Shown in pieces: positions 41,204 through 48,660 of a stretch of 64,000 bases of DNA (positions are counted from its first letter, which is position 1; each line of letters starts with the position of its first letter). Source of the stretch: Pseudomonas helleri. Lineage in GTDB: Bacteria > Pseudomonadota > Gammaproteobacteria > Pseudomonadales > Pseudomonadaceae. The translations under genes and the position numbers were made by a program. The stretch spans positions 53,435 to 117,434 of the forward strand of contig NZ_WIWC01000013.1 of the NCBI RefSeq assembly GCF_009600315.1, in the 5' to 3' direction. The notes under the pieces were generated by a model. The model did no database searches, had not been told where the DNA came from, and saw nothing but the letters and a program-made list of their open reading frames with translations.

Positions 41204-41530
41204 TTAGACCGCCATTGGCGCGGTCATGGGCGCGTGGTGCTGGTAGCCTTCGAGACTAAAATCACTTGGCTCAATCAGGCCCAGCCACTCAGGTTGGTAC
41301 ACACCGGTCTTGGCGAACTCCGGCACGCGATCGGAGATCACCAGTTTGGGCATCGGGAAGGGTTCGCGGGTCAGCTGCTCGTTGAGCATGTCCAGGTGAT
41401 TTTCATACACATGGGCATCGCCGATGAAGTAGGTGAACCAGCGCGGCGTATAACCGGTCAGGCGCCCAATCAGGCTCAGCAGTGCCGCGCCTTCGGTCAA
41501 GTTGAACGGCGTGCCCAAAAACTTCACCCC
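41204..41530 (-). pseudogene. thyA: Thymidylate synthase, C-terminal third only
   Basis: The minus frame reads [20 protein letters not shown] and then [23 protein letters not shown] to the stop. This is the C-terminal ~110 residues of a long-form Pseudomonas ThyA, including the conserved [12 protein letters not shown] dUMP-contact segment. The frame loses all similarity at about 41531, where sequence rich in TGCACATTA motifs starts. The catalytic Cys region and the N-terminal two thirds are missing from the window, so this copy cannot encode a working enzyme. Intact coding sequence might be rebuilt at the other end of the element or exist elsewhere. Confidence 0.9.
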
Positions 41531-41540
41531 CCACTTTTAC

Positions 41541-41611
41541 TGCACATTACGCTGACTTGTAATGCCTTCCAAGCAACTTGGTATATGTGCATTATAGCTT
41601 TTGCACATTAC
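41541..41611. repeat. Iterated TGCACATTA motifs at island end
   Basis: TGCACATTAC at 41541-41550, its inverted variant (GTATATGTGCA, 41581-41591) and TGCACATTAC at 41602-41611 lie within 71 bases right next to the thyA breakpoint. Multiple short binding sites at a terminus are a feature of Tn7/Tn5053-like transposon ends and of integrase arm sites. A hairpin (GCCCCG/CGGGGC, 41683-41699) follows further in. Confidence 0.5.
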
Positions 41612-41821
41612 CTGCGCAACCCCTAATACTGGATAAACCACCAGTTTTCTAAAGTCCTTTCCAAAGCTCATCTTCTCCTGAAGCCCCGAAATACGGGGCC
41701 TCTAGCCAAGAAATTGACTCATCCTGGCAATGTGCTATCCATGGTGTCGGGGAAATCAATCGCCCTAGGATCAGCTCCAGCGCTTCCGCAGACGCTAAGA
41801 CGCAAACAGCAGGGAGAATCG

Positions 41822-42880
41822 ATGCGCCTAGATCAGATGCCATACCACTCAATGCCCACCTTGGCAGTTCTTCCGTTCCGGCAATTCCGCATCGGATGGA
41901 CGTGGCAGCTGCGAGCACTAAAGCTCTTCCCCGAGTCCCAGCTGTCCTGGAAGCGTTACTTCTACGATAACGGCAGTGGCCATGCGAGGGCGGCTGTTTT
42001 CGCCTCCTACGAGGAGGCCATGGAAGCGGCAGACGAGTTCAACAGCCGCACCAATGAACTGGTGGCTCAGGCGGTACCAGATCCTGTGCTTCAGAGCTCA
42101 ACCACCCTGAAAGTCGAGAAAGCACTGACGGCGGCGCGTCGCATCCACGCAGAAGAAGAGCTCATGGAGCGCGAAGCAATCAAGCGAAACGCCCATTTGC
42201 CCCGTCCCAACATGCAGGAGCTGAAACTGCACAATACGATGGAAAGCTTGCGACAACCCCTCTACCAGGAGCTTGAGCGCGCTCCTTACCTGGAGATAGT
42301 TGCCATCCCGAGATTCAACATGTGCCTTCGTCGTACCGAAGACCAGACGTGGGAACAGATCGGAGCCTTGTCTCCCAAACGCTCGCAGATTTGCCTGCGA
42401 GAGGTGACAGCCAAAGGATTCGGTCTTTCGGGAGCAGATCACTGGGGGAGAACGAAAGCACAGATTCGGGCACTGCTTCTTCCCAGAGCCAATCAGCTGC
42501 TGCAGTTAGCGAGCGTCAAGCAAATGCTTGCCGAGGCGAGGATGCGCGGCCAGAGAGTAGTGGTCTGCGGTGGCTTCGTGTTCTGGTATGAGGACGACGT
42601 GGTGCCACGGTGGGTGCTGAAAAACACGGATGGCGAGTCCAGCAGCGATGAAGGAAACACCTTGTGGTACGAGGGAACGATCTTATCCAAGAACCATGGC
42701 CGGATCGTCGTGCTTCCCTATATCAAGGAGAGCGGGGAAAAGGTTCAAGGGCACACAAAGAATGCACCACACGATGGAAAGGCCAAGCCTCGGCACCCTG
42801 ACCAGTACGTCACCCTTCCTTTTGAGATTCTGGACGGCGACCTCATGATTGGACTATTTGGTGAGCTCCACTATGAGTAA
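41822..42880 (+). CDS. Hypothetical protein, first gene of the island
   Basis: A 352-residue soluble protein I do not recognise. It starts MRLDQMPYHSMPTLAVLPFRQ (residues 1-21) and contains a long helical section rich in Glu/Arg (about 85-150) and a beta-rich C-terminal half. The start at 41822 has AGGGAGAA upstream; an earlier in-frame ATG (41714) does not. A truncated ATPase frame begins 42 bases downstream with a perfect AAGGAG, so this gene probably once belonged with that ATPase. Confidence 0.7.
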   Translation: MRLDQMPYHSMPTLAVLPFRQFRIGWTWQLRALKLFPESQLSWKRYFYDNGSGHARAAVFASYEEAMEAADEFNSRTNELVAQAVPDPVLQSSTTLKVEKALTAARRIHAEEELMEREAIKRNAHLPRPNMQELKLHNTMESLRQPLYQELERAPYLEIVAIPRFNMCLRRTEDQTWEQIGALSPKRSQICLREVTAKGFGLSGADHWGRTKAQIRALLLPRANQLLQLASVKQMLAEARMRGQRVVVCGGFVFWYEDDVVPRWVLKNTDGESSSDEGNTLWYEGTILSKNHGRIVVLPYIKESGEKVQGHTKNAPHDGKAKPRHPDQYVTLPFEILDGDLMIGLFGELHYE

Positions 42881-42922
42881 TGCACCGACTACTCGGACAT
42901 GCCATTCACCTAAGGAGAGCAG

Positions 42923-43009
42923 ATGATCACGAAGATCAAAATCCAGGGCTATCGGATCTACTCAAGACTGCTCGAACTGCCGGGCAAGGAAACGAAGCAC
43001 TGCGTGTAA
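42923..43009 (+). pseudogene. 5' remnant of an AAA/OLD-type ATPase gene
   Basis: AAGGAGAGCAG stands directly before an ATG opening MITKIKIQGYRIY, the usual first strand of SMC/OLD-like ATPases. The frame then turns into unrelated residues and stops after 28 codons. From 42962 onward the DNA is the 3' end of the minus-strand ATPase gene. This looks like a recombination scar joining two ATPase genes. Confidence 0.6.
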
Positions 43010-44839
43010 ATTCTCAAGCCCTTGCGGGGAGAAGATGCCCGCGCGTGCTCCCGCTTTATGGTACTGCTCGGCGAGATACAGCCCATACTGATCCTTGCTG
43101 GGCAATGTACTCAAGCTCAGCTTGTCTTGGACAATCCTGAGACTGTCCTCACCCACAAGGAACTCCAGCGCTCCGGTCTCATAGGCCGTATCAATATCGG
43201 CATAAGTAATGACGAGCCGATCAGGTAGGAGATACTTTTTCCGGTATCGCTCACGCTCTTGTCGACCGGCTTTGTCGTCATCTAGGAGAACGATGAATTT
43301 CTCGTCTCGCCCCATCAGAAAGCTGATCAGATTCCCAAGCGCACTCGAACCGACGCCAGGGACGATCGTGAATTTTATCGGGATGTCACACGTGATCGAT
43401 GCCGTTTTGAAGGCGTAGTAATCCGAGATCCCCTCCAAAATTACGAAAGGGGCTGAGCCGACTATCTCTGGAACGACATATTGCAGCCTCTCCAAGACCG
43501 GCTGGAAGTGATACGTCCGGCCCGGAAAATTGTTTATGAACTGTTTGTACTTGATCGCGGCGATTTTTGCCGGCAGGAACTCCAGATCATATCCGTCTGC
43601 TTCATCATGCTTGGCTGACTGGTTCTCAACGATGTAAGCGCCTGAGAGCCACCTCGGATCGACCATATGATGACTGTGGGTGGAGTAGATGATTTTGTCT
43701 CCACTGCCGACCATCTGATCAAAATATTTTAACAGCTCAGCTTGCGCACGGCTGTGCAAGTTGGCGGCAGGTTCATCGAACACATAAATTGTCTTTTGCT
43801 TGCTGCTTTCACCCTTGAACTGTGTCAGTAGCAGGAAGGTGAAAAACCATCTGAAACCAATCGAACGCTCACTGACTTTGTAATCGGAGTCTCCATTGCT
43901 CACAGCAAATGAAACCATTGCCGTGGGTGTGTCAGCCCCCGTAACAGACCACTGCAGTTCGATTCGTCTTGCTGTCGTCTCGCGCGAAAACACACGCTGC
44001 CAGCCACCTATGACCTCAGTTGTCAGCGCTTGCGAGACCTTCTTGAACACTGCGTCGATCTGATTCTTTTCATGGCTTCGATAAAAGGTATCGAGCCATT
44101 GAGGGCCATTTTTCTCACGGTACTGCGCAATGCGCCTGTTGATATGTTCGTCTACATCTTGACTTGTAGACGCTATGATCTTTGCTAGGATCTCCCGATA
44201 GTGCCGTTGCTCATAACTTTCCCCTTGAAACGGGGCCAGTTCAATTTCCTCAGGCACATTGATCAGGAATGTTGGAAAGTAGGCGACCGTTGGCACACCC
44301 TCAACCACCAGCTCGGCGACCCGCTCCCACAAATCCTCGTCAGGTTTATCAGGGTGCGCATAAGGCTCAAACTCAGCTTCCCTTGGCCGTTTGGCATTTA
44401 GCTCCAAGCCGAGGCTGCCCGTGCTTTCGCCTTTCGGATTCTTCGCAAAGCTGATTTCTTTGGTGATCCGAAACTTTTTGCCCAAAGCCTCTCTGTCGAC
44501 TAAAAGCCCGAATTCTTCTGCCATCTTCTCGATCGCAGTTATTTCGTCTTCGTCCAGCTGCACCGTGGCAGCGACAGAAACGGTTCCCTTGAACGAGCCC
44601 TTCTGGCTGGCGGGAATGAAGGTGAACTCTTCGTTATTCTCAGGACTGAATTCGTAGAGACTGGAGACCGACTTATCGCTGCTGACGAACTGCGATATCG
44701 CTTCGAGAATGGTAGTTTTACCACTTTCGTTTAGGCCGATCAGCATCACAATCGGCGTATCACTCTTGCCTGAGAGCTCAATGCGCGTACTGACTATGCC
44801 TTTGTAGTTCTTAATCTCAAAATCGAGGATTTTCGACAT
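42962..44839 (-). CDS. OLD-family ATPase with TOPRIM nuclease domain
   Basis: A 625-residue protein. The N-terminal ABC/SMC-like ATPase has Walker A GLNESGKT (35-42), a degenerate signature around SERSIGFR (323-330) and Walker B YVFDEP (352-357) with H-loop STHSHH. A C-terminal TOPRIM domain follows: VILEGISDYYAF (467-478) and LLDDDKAG (518-525) supply the acidic metal site. Such proteins (GajA, PARIS AriA, Septu- and retron-linked OLDs) act in anti-phage defence. No UvrD-like partner is adjacent. It is divergent from the modification operon starting at 45073. Confidence 0.85.
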   Translation of the reverse strand: MSKILDFEIKNYKGIVSTRIELSGKSDTPIVMLIGLNESGKTTILEAISQFVSSDKSVSSLYEFSPENNEEFTFIPASQKGSFKGTVSVAATVQLDEDEITAIEKMAEEFGLLVDREALGKKFRITKEISFAKNPKGESTGSLGLELNAKRPREAEFEPYAHPDKPDEDLWERVAELVVEGVPTVAYFPTFLINVPEEIELAPFQGESYEQRHYREILAKIIASTSQDVDEHINRRIAQYREKNGPQWLDTFYRSHEKNQIDAVFKKVSQALTTEVIGGWQRVFSRETTARRIELQWSVTGADTPTAMVSFAVSNGDSDYKVSERSIGFRWFFTFLLLTQFKGESSKQKTIYVFDEPAANLHSRAQAELLKYFDQMVGSGDKIIYSTHSHHMVDPRWLSGAYIVENQSAKHDEADGYDLEFLPAKIAAIKYKQFINNFPGRTYHFQPVLERLQYVVPEIVGSAPFVILEGISDYYAFKTASITCDIPIKFTIVPGVGSSALGNLISFLMGRDEKFIVLLDDDKAGRQERERYRKKYLLPDRLVITYADIDTAYETGALEFLVGEDSLRIVQDKLSLSTLPSKDQYGLYLAEQYHKAGARAGIFSPQGLENLHAVLRFLARQFEQS

Positions 44840-44970
44840 CAGCAAACACTGCCCTGTGTTAGCACGAACTGAGCCATGCTAGCGTTCACCGCTGAACTTG
44901 GCATGCTTGAGCCCTGAGCGTAAGGCCAACAGCTTTCGGTAGCCTATTGGCAAATTGGAGCCGGCAGGGT

Positions 44971-44988
44971 TAGAGTGCTGGCACTCTA
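44971..44988. promoter_or_regulatory. Perfect 18-bp palindrome between divergent ATPase and modification operons
   Basis: TAGAGTGC-TG-GCACTCTA is a perfect dyad in the middle of the 233-base divergent gap. Its length and position suggest the operator of a dimeric repressor controlling one or both transcripts, but no regulator gene is visible nearby. Confidence 0.5.
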
Positions 44989-45072
44989 GCATTAGTCATC
45001 CCGCTGTCAACAGCCATCGGTTTGACGCCAAGATTAGCTGCGTTGTTTCACATAGGGATATTGGGGAACGTA

Positions 45073-45414
45073 ATGTCAGGTTCAGATGGCAAGCTTTTCC
45101 GGGACTACATAGCGGGAGCTCCGACAGAGACCGCCTGTGACAGGCTCTACCTTCAGACTCACCTTGCTTCTCCGAAGGCCGATGTGGTTGAGCAGATCAA
45201 AGTCGGCGACACCCTGCAAATGACAGTAGGCGTCGCAGGCAGTGAACTTTCCGCCCTTGCTGTCTGGAATGGACACGTTGCAGGAGGTATCGCATCCCCG
45301 AAAGCGATTCGGCTGATCGCCTGCATTCAAAACGGTACGCAGTACCGCGCGCTTGTCACGTCCAAAGTGGGTGGCCAGATTGCGCTCAAGATCTCTCCGG
45401 TCAAGCAGGAGTGA
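45073..45414 (+). CDS. Small protein, HIRAN-like, first gene of QueC operon
   Basis: A 113-residue protein with N-terminus MSGSDGKLFRDYIAG. The core VGDTLQMTVG...LAVWNGHVAGGIASPKA resembles the beta-barrel pattern of HIRAN domains, which bind DNA ends in some helicases, but the match is weak and I would not insist. GGGG lies 6 bases before the ATG. Its stop codon lies inside the ribosome-binding stretch of the next gene, so the two are translated together. Confidence 0.65.
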   Translation: MSGSDGKLFRDYIAGAPTETACDRLYLQTHLASPKADVVEQIKVGDTLQMTVGVAGSELSALAVWNGHVAGGIASPKAIRLIACIQNGTQYRALVTSKVGGQIALKISPVKQE

Positions 45415-45418
45415 CTTA

Positions 45419-46627
45419 ATGATCAACGTCGTTGGCGGGGTTTACTACGAACAGTGCATGTGCCCCACATGGCAGGAACTCTTCGGCTCGGGCGGTCGAG
45501 GCGCTACAGCGATAGCGCGCCTGGGTGGAACGGTTAACCTCACGACCTATGTAGACAGCACCGCAGAGTCGATTCTTCGCCTGAGGTCGGCTTTGGAAGG
45601 CTTCACGCTAGAGCCCCATGCCATTGATCGCAGCCTGCAATTCCGCTATACCCACGGACTGTCTCATCCATCTCTACATCCCTCGCCCAAGCAACAGCAC
45701 AGCCTGCAAGTATGTGCAGCAAACGTCGTACGCTTTGGCTTCCTGGAAGGTGACTGCGTTGTGGATGCACGCCAGGCGGTGTATGACCCACAGAGCGCCA
45801 CCGCCCCAGCGCCGTTCCATGAGAACGGCTCCAAGGCAGAGCGACTGGCACTTGTCCTAAATAGAAACGAAGCTGAAGCGTTGCATGACAGCAGTGATCT
45901 GAGCGCAACTGACTTGGCCCGCGCCCTTGCCAAGTCGCAGCACGCCGAAATCGTCATCATCAAGATGGGCCCAGCCGGCGCACTGCTGTTGCATGAAGAT
46001 CGGACACACCACATCCCCTCATTCGTGACGCCCAAGGTCTGGAAGGTCGGGTCAGGAGACGTCTTCGTCGCGACCTTTGCCTACTTCTGGATTGAGGAGG
46101 CGCTGCCCCCACTGGAAGCGGCGATGCTGGCTTCACGGGCAACCGCCTTTTATTGTGAGTCCCAAGGCTTCGCGTCGAAGGCTGAACTCAGCGCGTACAA
46201 CCCCGACGCGGCCAGCATGCCGAAGAAGTCGAAAAGCGGTAGAGCCCCTCTGGTATATCTGGCAGGCCCCTTCTTCTCGTTGTCACAGCTTTGGCTGGTC
46301 GAAGAAGCGCGGAGTCAGCTCCTGGCGATGGGGCTGAATGTGTTCTCTCCGGTGCATGACGTCGGGCACGGGCCCGCAGAGGAAGTCGTGCATCAGGATC
46401 TTGAGGCCATTCATGAGTGCGATCTAATGCTCGCTATCGGTGATGGTCTCGACGCCGGCACGATCTATGAGATCGGCTACGCGCGAGCACTCAAGAAGCC
46501 CGTCATCCTGTACGTGGAAAACGAGTCGGAGGAGGATCAGAAAATGATGGCCGGATCCGGCTGTATCATCTCCGATGACTTCGTGACCGCCATTTACCAG
46601 ACCGCTTGGAAGGCAGCAGAACTATGA
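45419..46627 (+). CDS. PfkB-type kinase fused to nucleoside 2-deoxyribosyltransferase
   Basis: A 402-residue two-domain protein. Residues 1-~255 form a ribokinase/PfkB fold: GSGGRGATAIARLGG near the N-terminus and the anion-hole/catalytic motif VGSGD with Asp214 (GSGD instead of the usual GAGD). Residues ~276-402 are a nucleoside 2-deoxyribosyltransferase: YLAGPFF, DLEAIHECDLMLAIGDGLDAGT and EIGYA, with probable nucleophile Glu351. Such a fusion could phosphorylate a nucleoside and exchange or release its base. The ATG has GGAG at 7 bases; its stop overlaps the QueC start in ATGA. Confidence 0.85.
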   Translation: MINVVGGVYYEQCMCPTWQELFGSGGRGATAIARLGGTVNLTTYVDSTAESILRLRSALEGFTLEPHAIDRSLQFRYTHGLSHPSLHPSPKQQHSLQVCAANVVRFGFLEGDCVVDARQAVYDPQSATAPAPFHENGSKAERLALVLNRNEAEALHDSSDLSATDLARALAKSQHAEIVIIKMGPAGALLLHEDRTHHIPSFVTPKVWKVGSGDVFVATFAYFWIEEALPPLEAAMLASRATAFYCESQGFASKAELSAYNPDAASMPKKSKSGRAPLVYLAGPFFSLSQLWLVEEARSQLLAMGLNVFSPVHDVGHGPAEEVVHQDLEAIHECDLMLAIGDGLDAGTIYEIGYARALKKPVILYVENESEEDQKMMAGSGCIISDDFVTAIYQTAWKAAEL

Positions 46628-47229
46628 AGCGCGCTCTTCTATTGTCAGGTGGCATGGACTCACTCGCCATCGCCTGGTGGCTGCGTCCCGAAGTCGGTAT
46701 CACGCTGAATTATGGCCAGTTGGCCGCAGAGGCCGAGATCTCCGCCTCCACCACCCTCTGTAAACAGCTCGGTATTGAGCACCATGTCATCTCGATCGAT
46801 TGCCGCGCTGTCGGCTCCGGCGACATGGCGGGCGGCAAGGCTGATGCACATGCACCTGCAAGTGACTGGTGGCCCTATCGCAATCAGCTGCTCGTCACAC
46901 TGGCGGCCATGAAGGCAATCAGCCTGGGTGTGAACACGCTCTACCTGGGCACTGTGAAGTCGGATGGCTCACACCGCGACGGCACACCGGAATTCATCGC
47001 GGCGATCAACCAGCTGATGGTCATCCAAGAAGGTGAGATGACCGTCGAGGCGCCTGCGATTCATCTGAGCACGTTCGAGTTAGTCAAAGAAGCCAACGTC
47101 CCATCCTCAATGCTCGCCTGGGCTCATAGCTGCCACAAATCAAACGTGCCCTGTGGTAACTGCCGAGGCTGCTACAAGTATTTTGAGGTTTGGCACGAGA
47201 TCGAGCATGGACTGGATCACGCTGAGTAG
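46624..47229 (+). CDS. QueC-like 7-cyano-7-deazaguanine synthase family protein
   Basis: A 201-residue adenine-nucleotide alpha-hydrolase. The PP-loop is LLSGGMDSLA (SGGxDS at 8-13) and the zinc site Cys170, Cys177, Cys180, Cys183 (CHKSNVPCGNCRGC) is complete. Housekeeping QueC converts 7-carboxy-7-deazaguanine to preQ0 with ATP and ammonia. This version is somewhat short and lacks queuosine genes around it, and sits in a defence-like locus as QueC-like Cap9 and QatC do. It begins by ATGA overlap with the preceding gene. Confidence 0.88.
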   Translation: MKRALLLSGGMDSLAIAWWLRPEVGITLNYGQLAAEAEISASTTLCKQLGIEHHVISIDCRAVGSGDMAGGKADAHAPASDWWPYRNQLLVTLAAMKAISLGVNTLYLGTVKSDGSHRDGTPEFIAAINQLMVIQEGEMTVEAPAIHLSTFELVKEANVPSSMLAWAHSCHKSNVPCGNCRGCYKYFEVWHEIEHGLDHAE

Positions 47230-47890
47230 CCCAACCGTAAGGCCAGAGCCAGGGCACTATCAGCCGTACGCCTGGCCTGATGGCCGTTTTCATGCGTTGC
47301 CCGAGGTAGAAGGTGTCCGCGAGCGGGACATCTTCTACCTTCTGGAGAACAGACGCACCAGGCGAACGTTCCAGGCCTTGAGCGATGATCAGTTGAGCCA
47401 GCTACTGTGGCGCAGTACACGTACACAAGCCATCGCCGAATCCGACTACGGCTTCGATCTGGAGCTTCGGCCCACCCCATCTGCTGGCGCTATCCACCCC
47501 ATCCACATCCTGGCCCACCTCCCGGGCGCGGCGAACTGGTGCCGCTACGACAGTCGCCGGCACGGCCTCGTTGCGATACCAGGGTCATTGGAGGCCCTCG
47601 CAGGATTGACTGAGCAGTGTCAGCAAACCCTGCCCAGCGAGCAGGCGACGCGGTTGCTTCTGGTGGCCGAGCTTGGGAAAACAGCTGCCAAATACCAACA
47701 CGGCGAAAGCCTGATCTGGCGGGATGCAGGGGCACTGTTAGCGGTGATGGCAGTGGTAGCTGAGGCTTTAGACTGCGTGCTCTGCCCACTGGGTATCACG
47801 GGGGAGCCCTGGGCCAGTCGACTTGCCCCGCCAGGGGTGCTTACCGGCGTGGGACTTGTCCTAGTGGGCGGGCCGACACTGAGGGACTAG
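47207..47890 (+). CDS. SagB/ThcOx-type nitroreductase-fold dehydrogenase
   Basis: A 227-residue protein with SagB-type motifs: RRTRRTFQALSDDQLSQLLW (about 42-61), the FMN-contacting PTPSAGAIHPIHILAH and WRDAGALLAVMAVVAEALDC. SagB-type enzymes use FMN to oxidise azolines in peptide natural products; the substrate here is unknown. The ATG lies inside the end of the QueC-like gene (23-base overlap). Its stop codon and that of the converging glycosylase gene share one CTAG. Confidence 0.8.
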   Translation: MDWITLSSPTVRPEPGHYQPYAWPDGRFHALPEVEGVRERDIFYLLENRRTRRTFQALSDDQLSQLLWRSTRTQAIAESDYGFDLELRPTPSAGAIHPIHILAHLPGAANWCRYDSRRHGLVAIPGSLEALAGLTEQCQQTLPSEQATRLLLVAELGKTAAKYQHGESLIWRDAGALLAVMAVVAEALDCVLCPLGITGEPWASRLAPPGVLTGVGLVLVGGPTLRD

Positions 47891-48660
47891 GCTGCCTTCA
47901 AGCCGGTCTGGTTCAGCAGGCTGTGCACGACGGAACGCGCGGACATCATCTGGTACCACATCAGCGCGTCGAGCTTGGATGGCCGAACCTCAATCGCTTT
48001 GCTCAGCGCAAGAAACTCTGCTTCCAGCTTCAGGTAGTGCCGCTCCACCGTGAGGCCAGGCGTAAAAAAGCCCGCTAACGCCCCTGCGCGCAAAATGTGG
48101 ATATCCAGGATCGCGACATCGTCGGCATCGAGCCAGTTGCGAGCAATCCAAGAAGCGGTTTTGTAGCCAATGCCCGGCAACTTGAGTAGCCAGTCCCGAA
48201 GCGCCCGCCCGGAACTCAAGGGATAGCCCCCTGCGGCCAGAGCAGCGAGCGCGGCGTGCAGGTAACGCGCTTTCTGTTTGGCAAAACGGTAGCGTACCGA
48301 GCGGCTACCGATATTCAACGGAACGGTTAGCCACGCCTGCAGCTGCTCCTCACTAGGCAGGCCCCCTTCAAAAGCGCCATGGTTTCTCAGGTGGGCGAAT
48401 GCTGCCAGTCCGACGTTCGCTGGAATTCCGTGGCCGCCCAGTACGCATGCCCCGACCTCCTCTGCCAACGTGGCTCCCAGCTTGTAGTTGAGCGGCTCAG
48501 GTTCCTGGTCGTTTGCCCATACTTGATAAGCCCAGTAAGCGGGGGACGGGAATGCTTCGATCAATCCCCACGCAACGCCCGGGAGCACTTCGATCTTGGC
48601 ATCAGGAAAGTCGCGCTGGTACAGCGTGGACTCAACAAACACTACGCCGCTTTGCATCAT
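47887..48660 (-). CDS. OGG-like HhH DNA glycosylase family protein
   Basis: A 257-residue helix-hairpin-helix glycosylase-fold protein. The hairpin LPGIGYKTASWIARN supplies the candidate catalytic Lys167 and VAILDIHILRAG the catalytic Asp186, as in OGG1 and in Cap11 of type IV CBASS. It could excise a damaged or modified base, or cut nucleic acid at one. The start overlaps the methyltransferase stop by ATGA, so both are translated together. Confidence 0.83.
   Translation of the reverse strand: MMQSGVVFVESTLYQRDFPDAKIEVLPGVAWGLIEAFPSPAYWAYQVWANDQEPEPLNYKLGATLAEEVGACVLGGHGIPANVGLAAFAHLRNHGAFEGGLPSEEQLQAWLTVPLNIGSRSVRYRFAKQKARYLHAALAALAAGGYPLSSGRALRDWLLKLPGIGYKTASWIARNWLDADDVAILDIHILRAGALAGFFTPGLTVERHYLKLEAEFLALSKAIEVRPSKLDALMWYQMMSARSVVHSLLNQTGLKAA

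Noticed and set aside
41649..41918. 89-codon minus frame at the island edge
   Set aside because: Overlaps the start of the better-supported plus gene at 41822 and has no ribosome site.
42962..44839. Calling the OLD ATPase GajA of a Gabija system
   Set aside because: No UvrD-like GajB next to it.
44971..44988. CIRCE heat-shock operator
   Set aside because: It has GAGTGC and GCACTC but in inverted order and with a 2-base centre; CIRCE is TTAGCACTC-N9-GAGTGCTAA.
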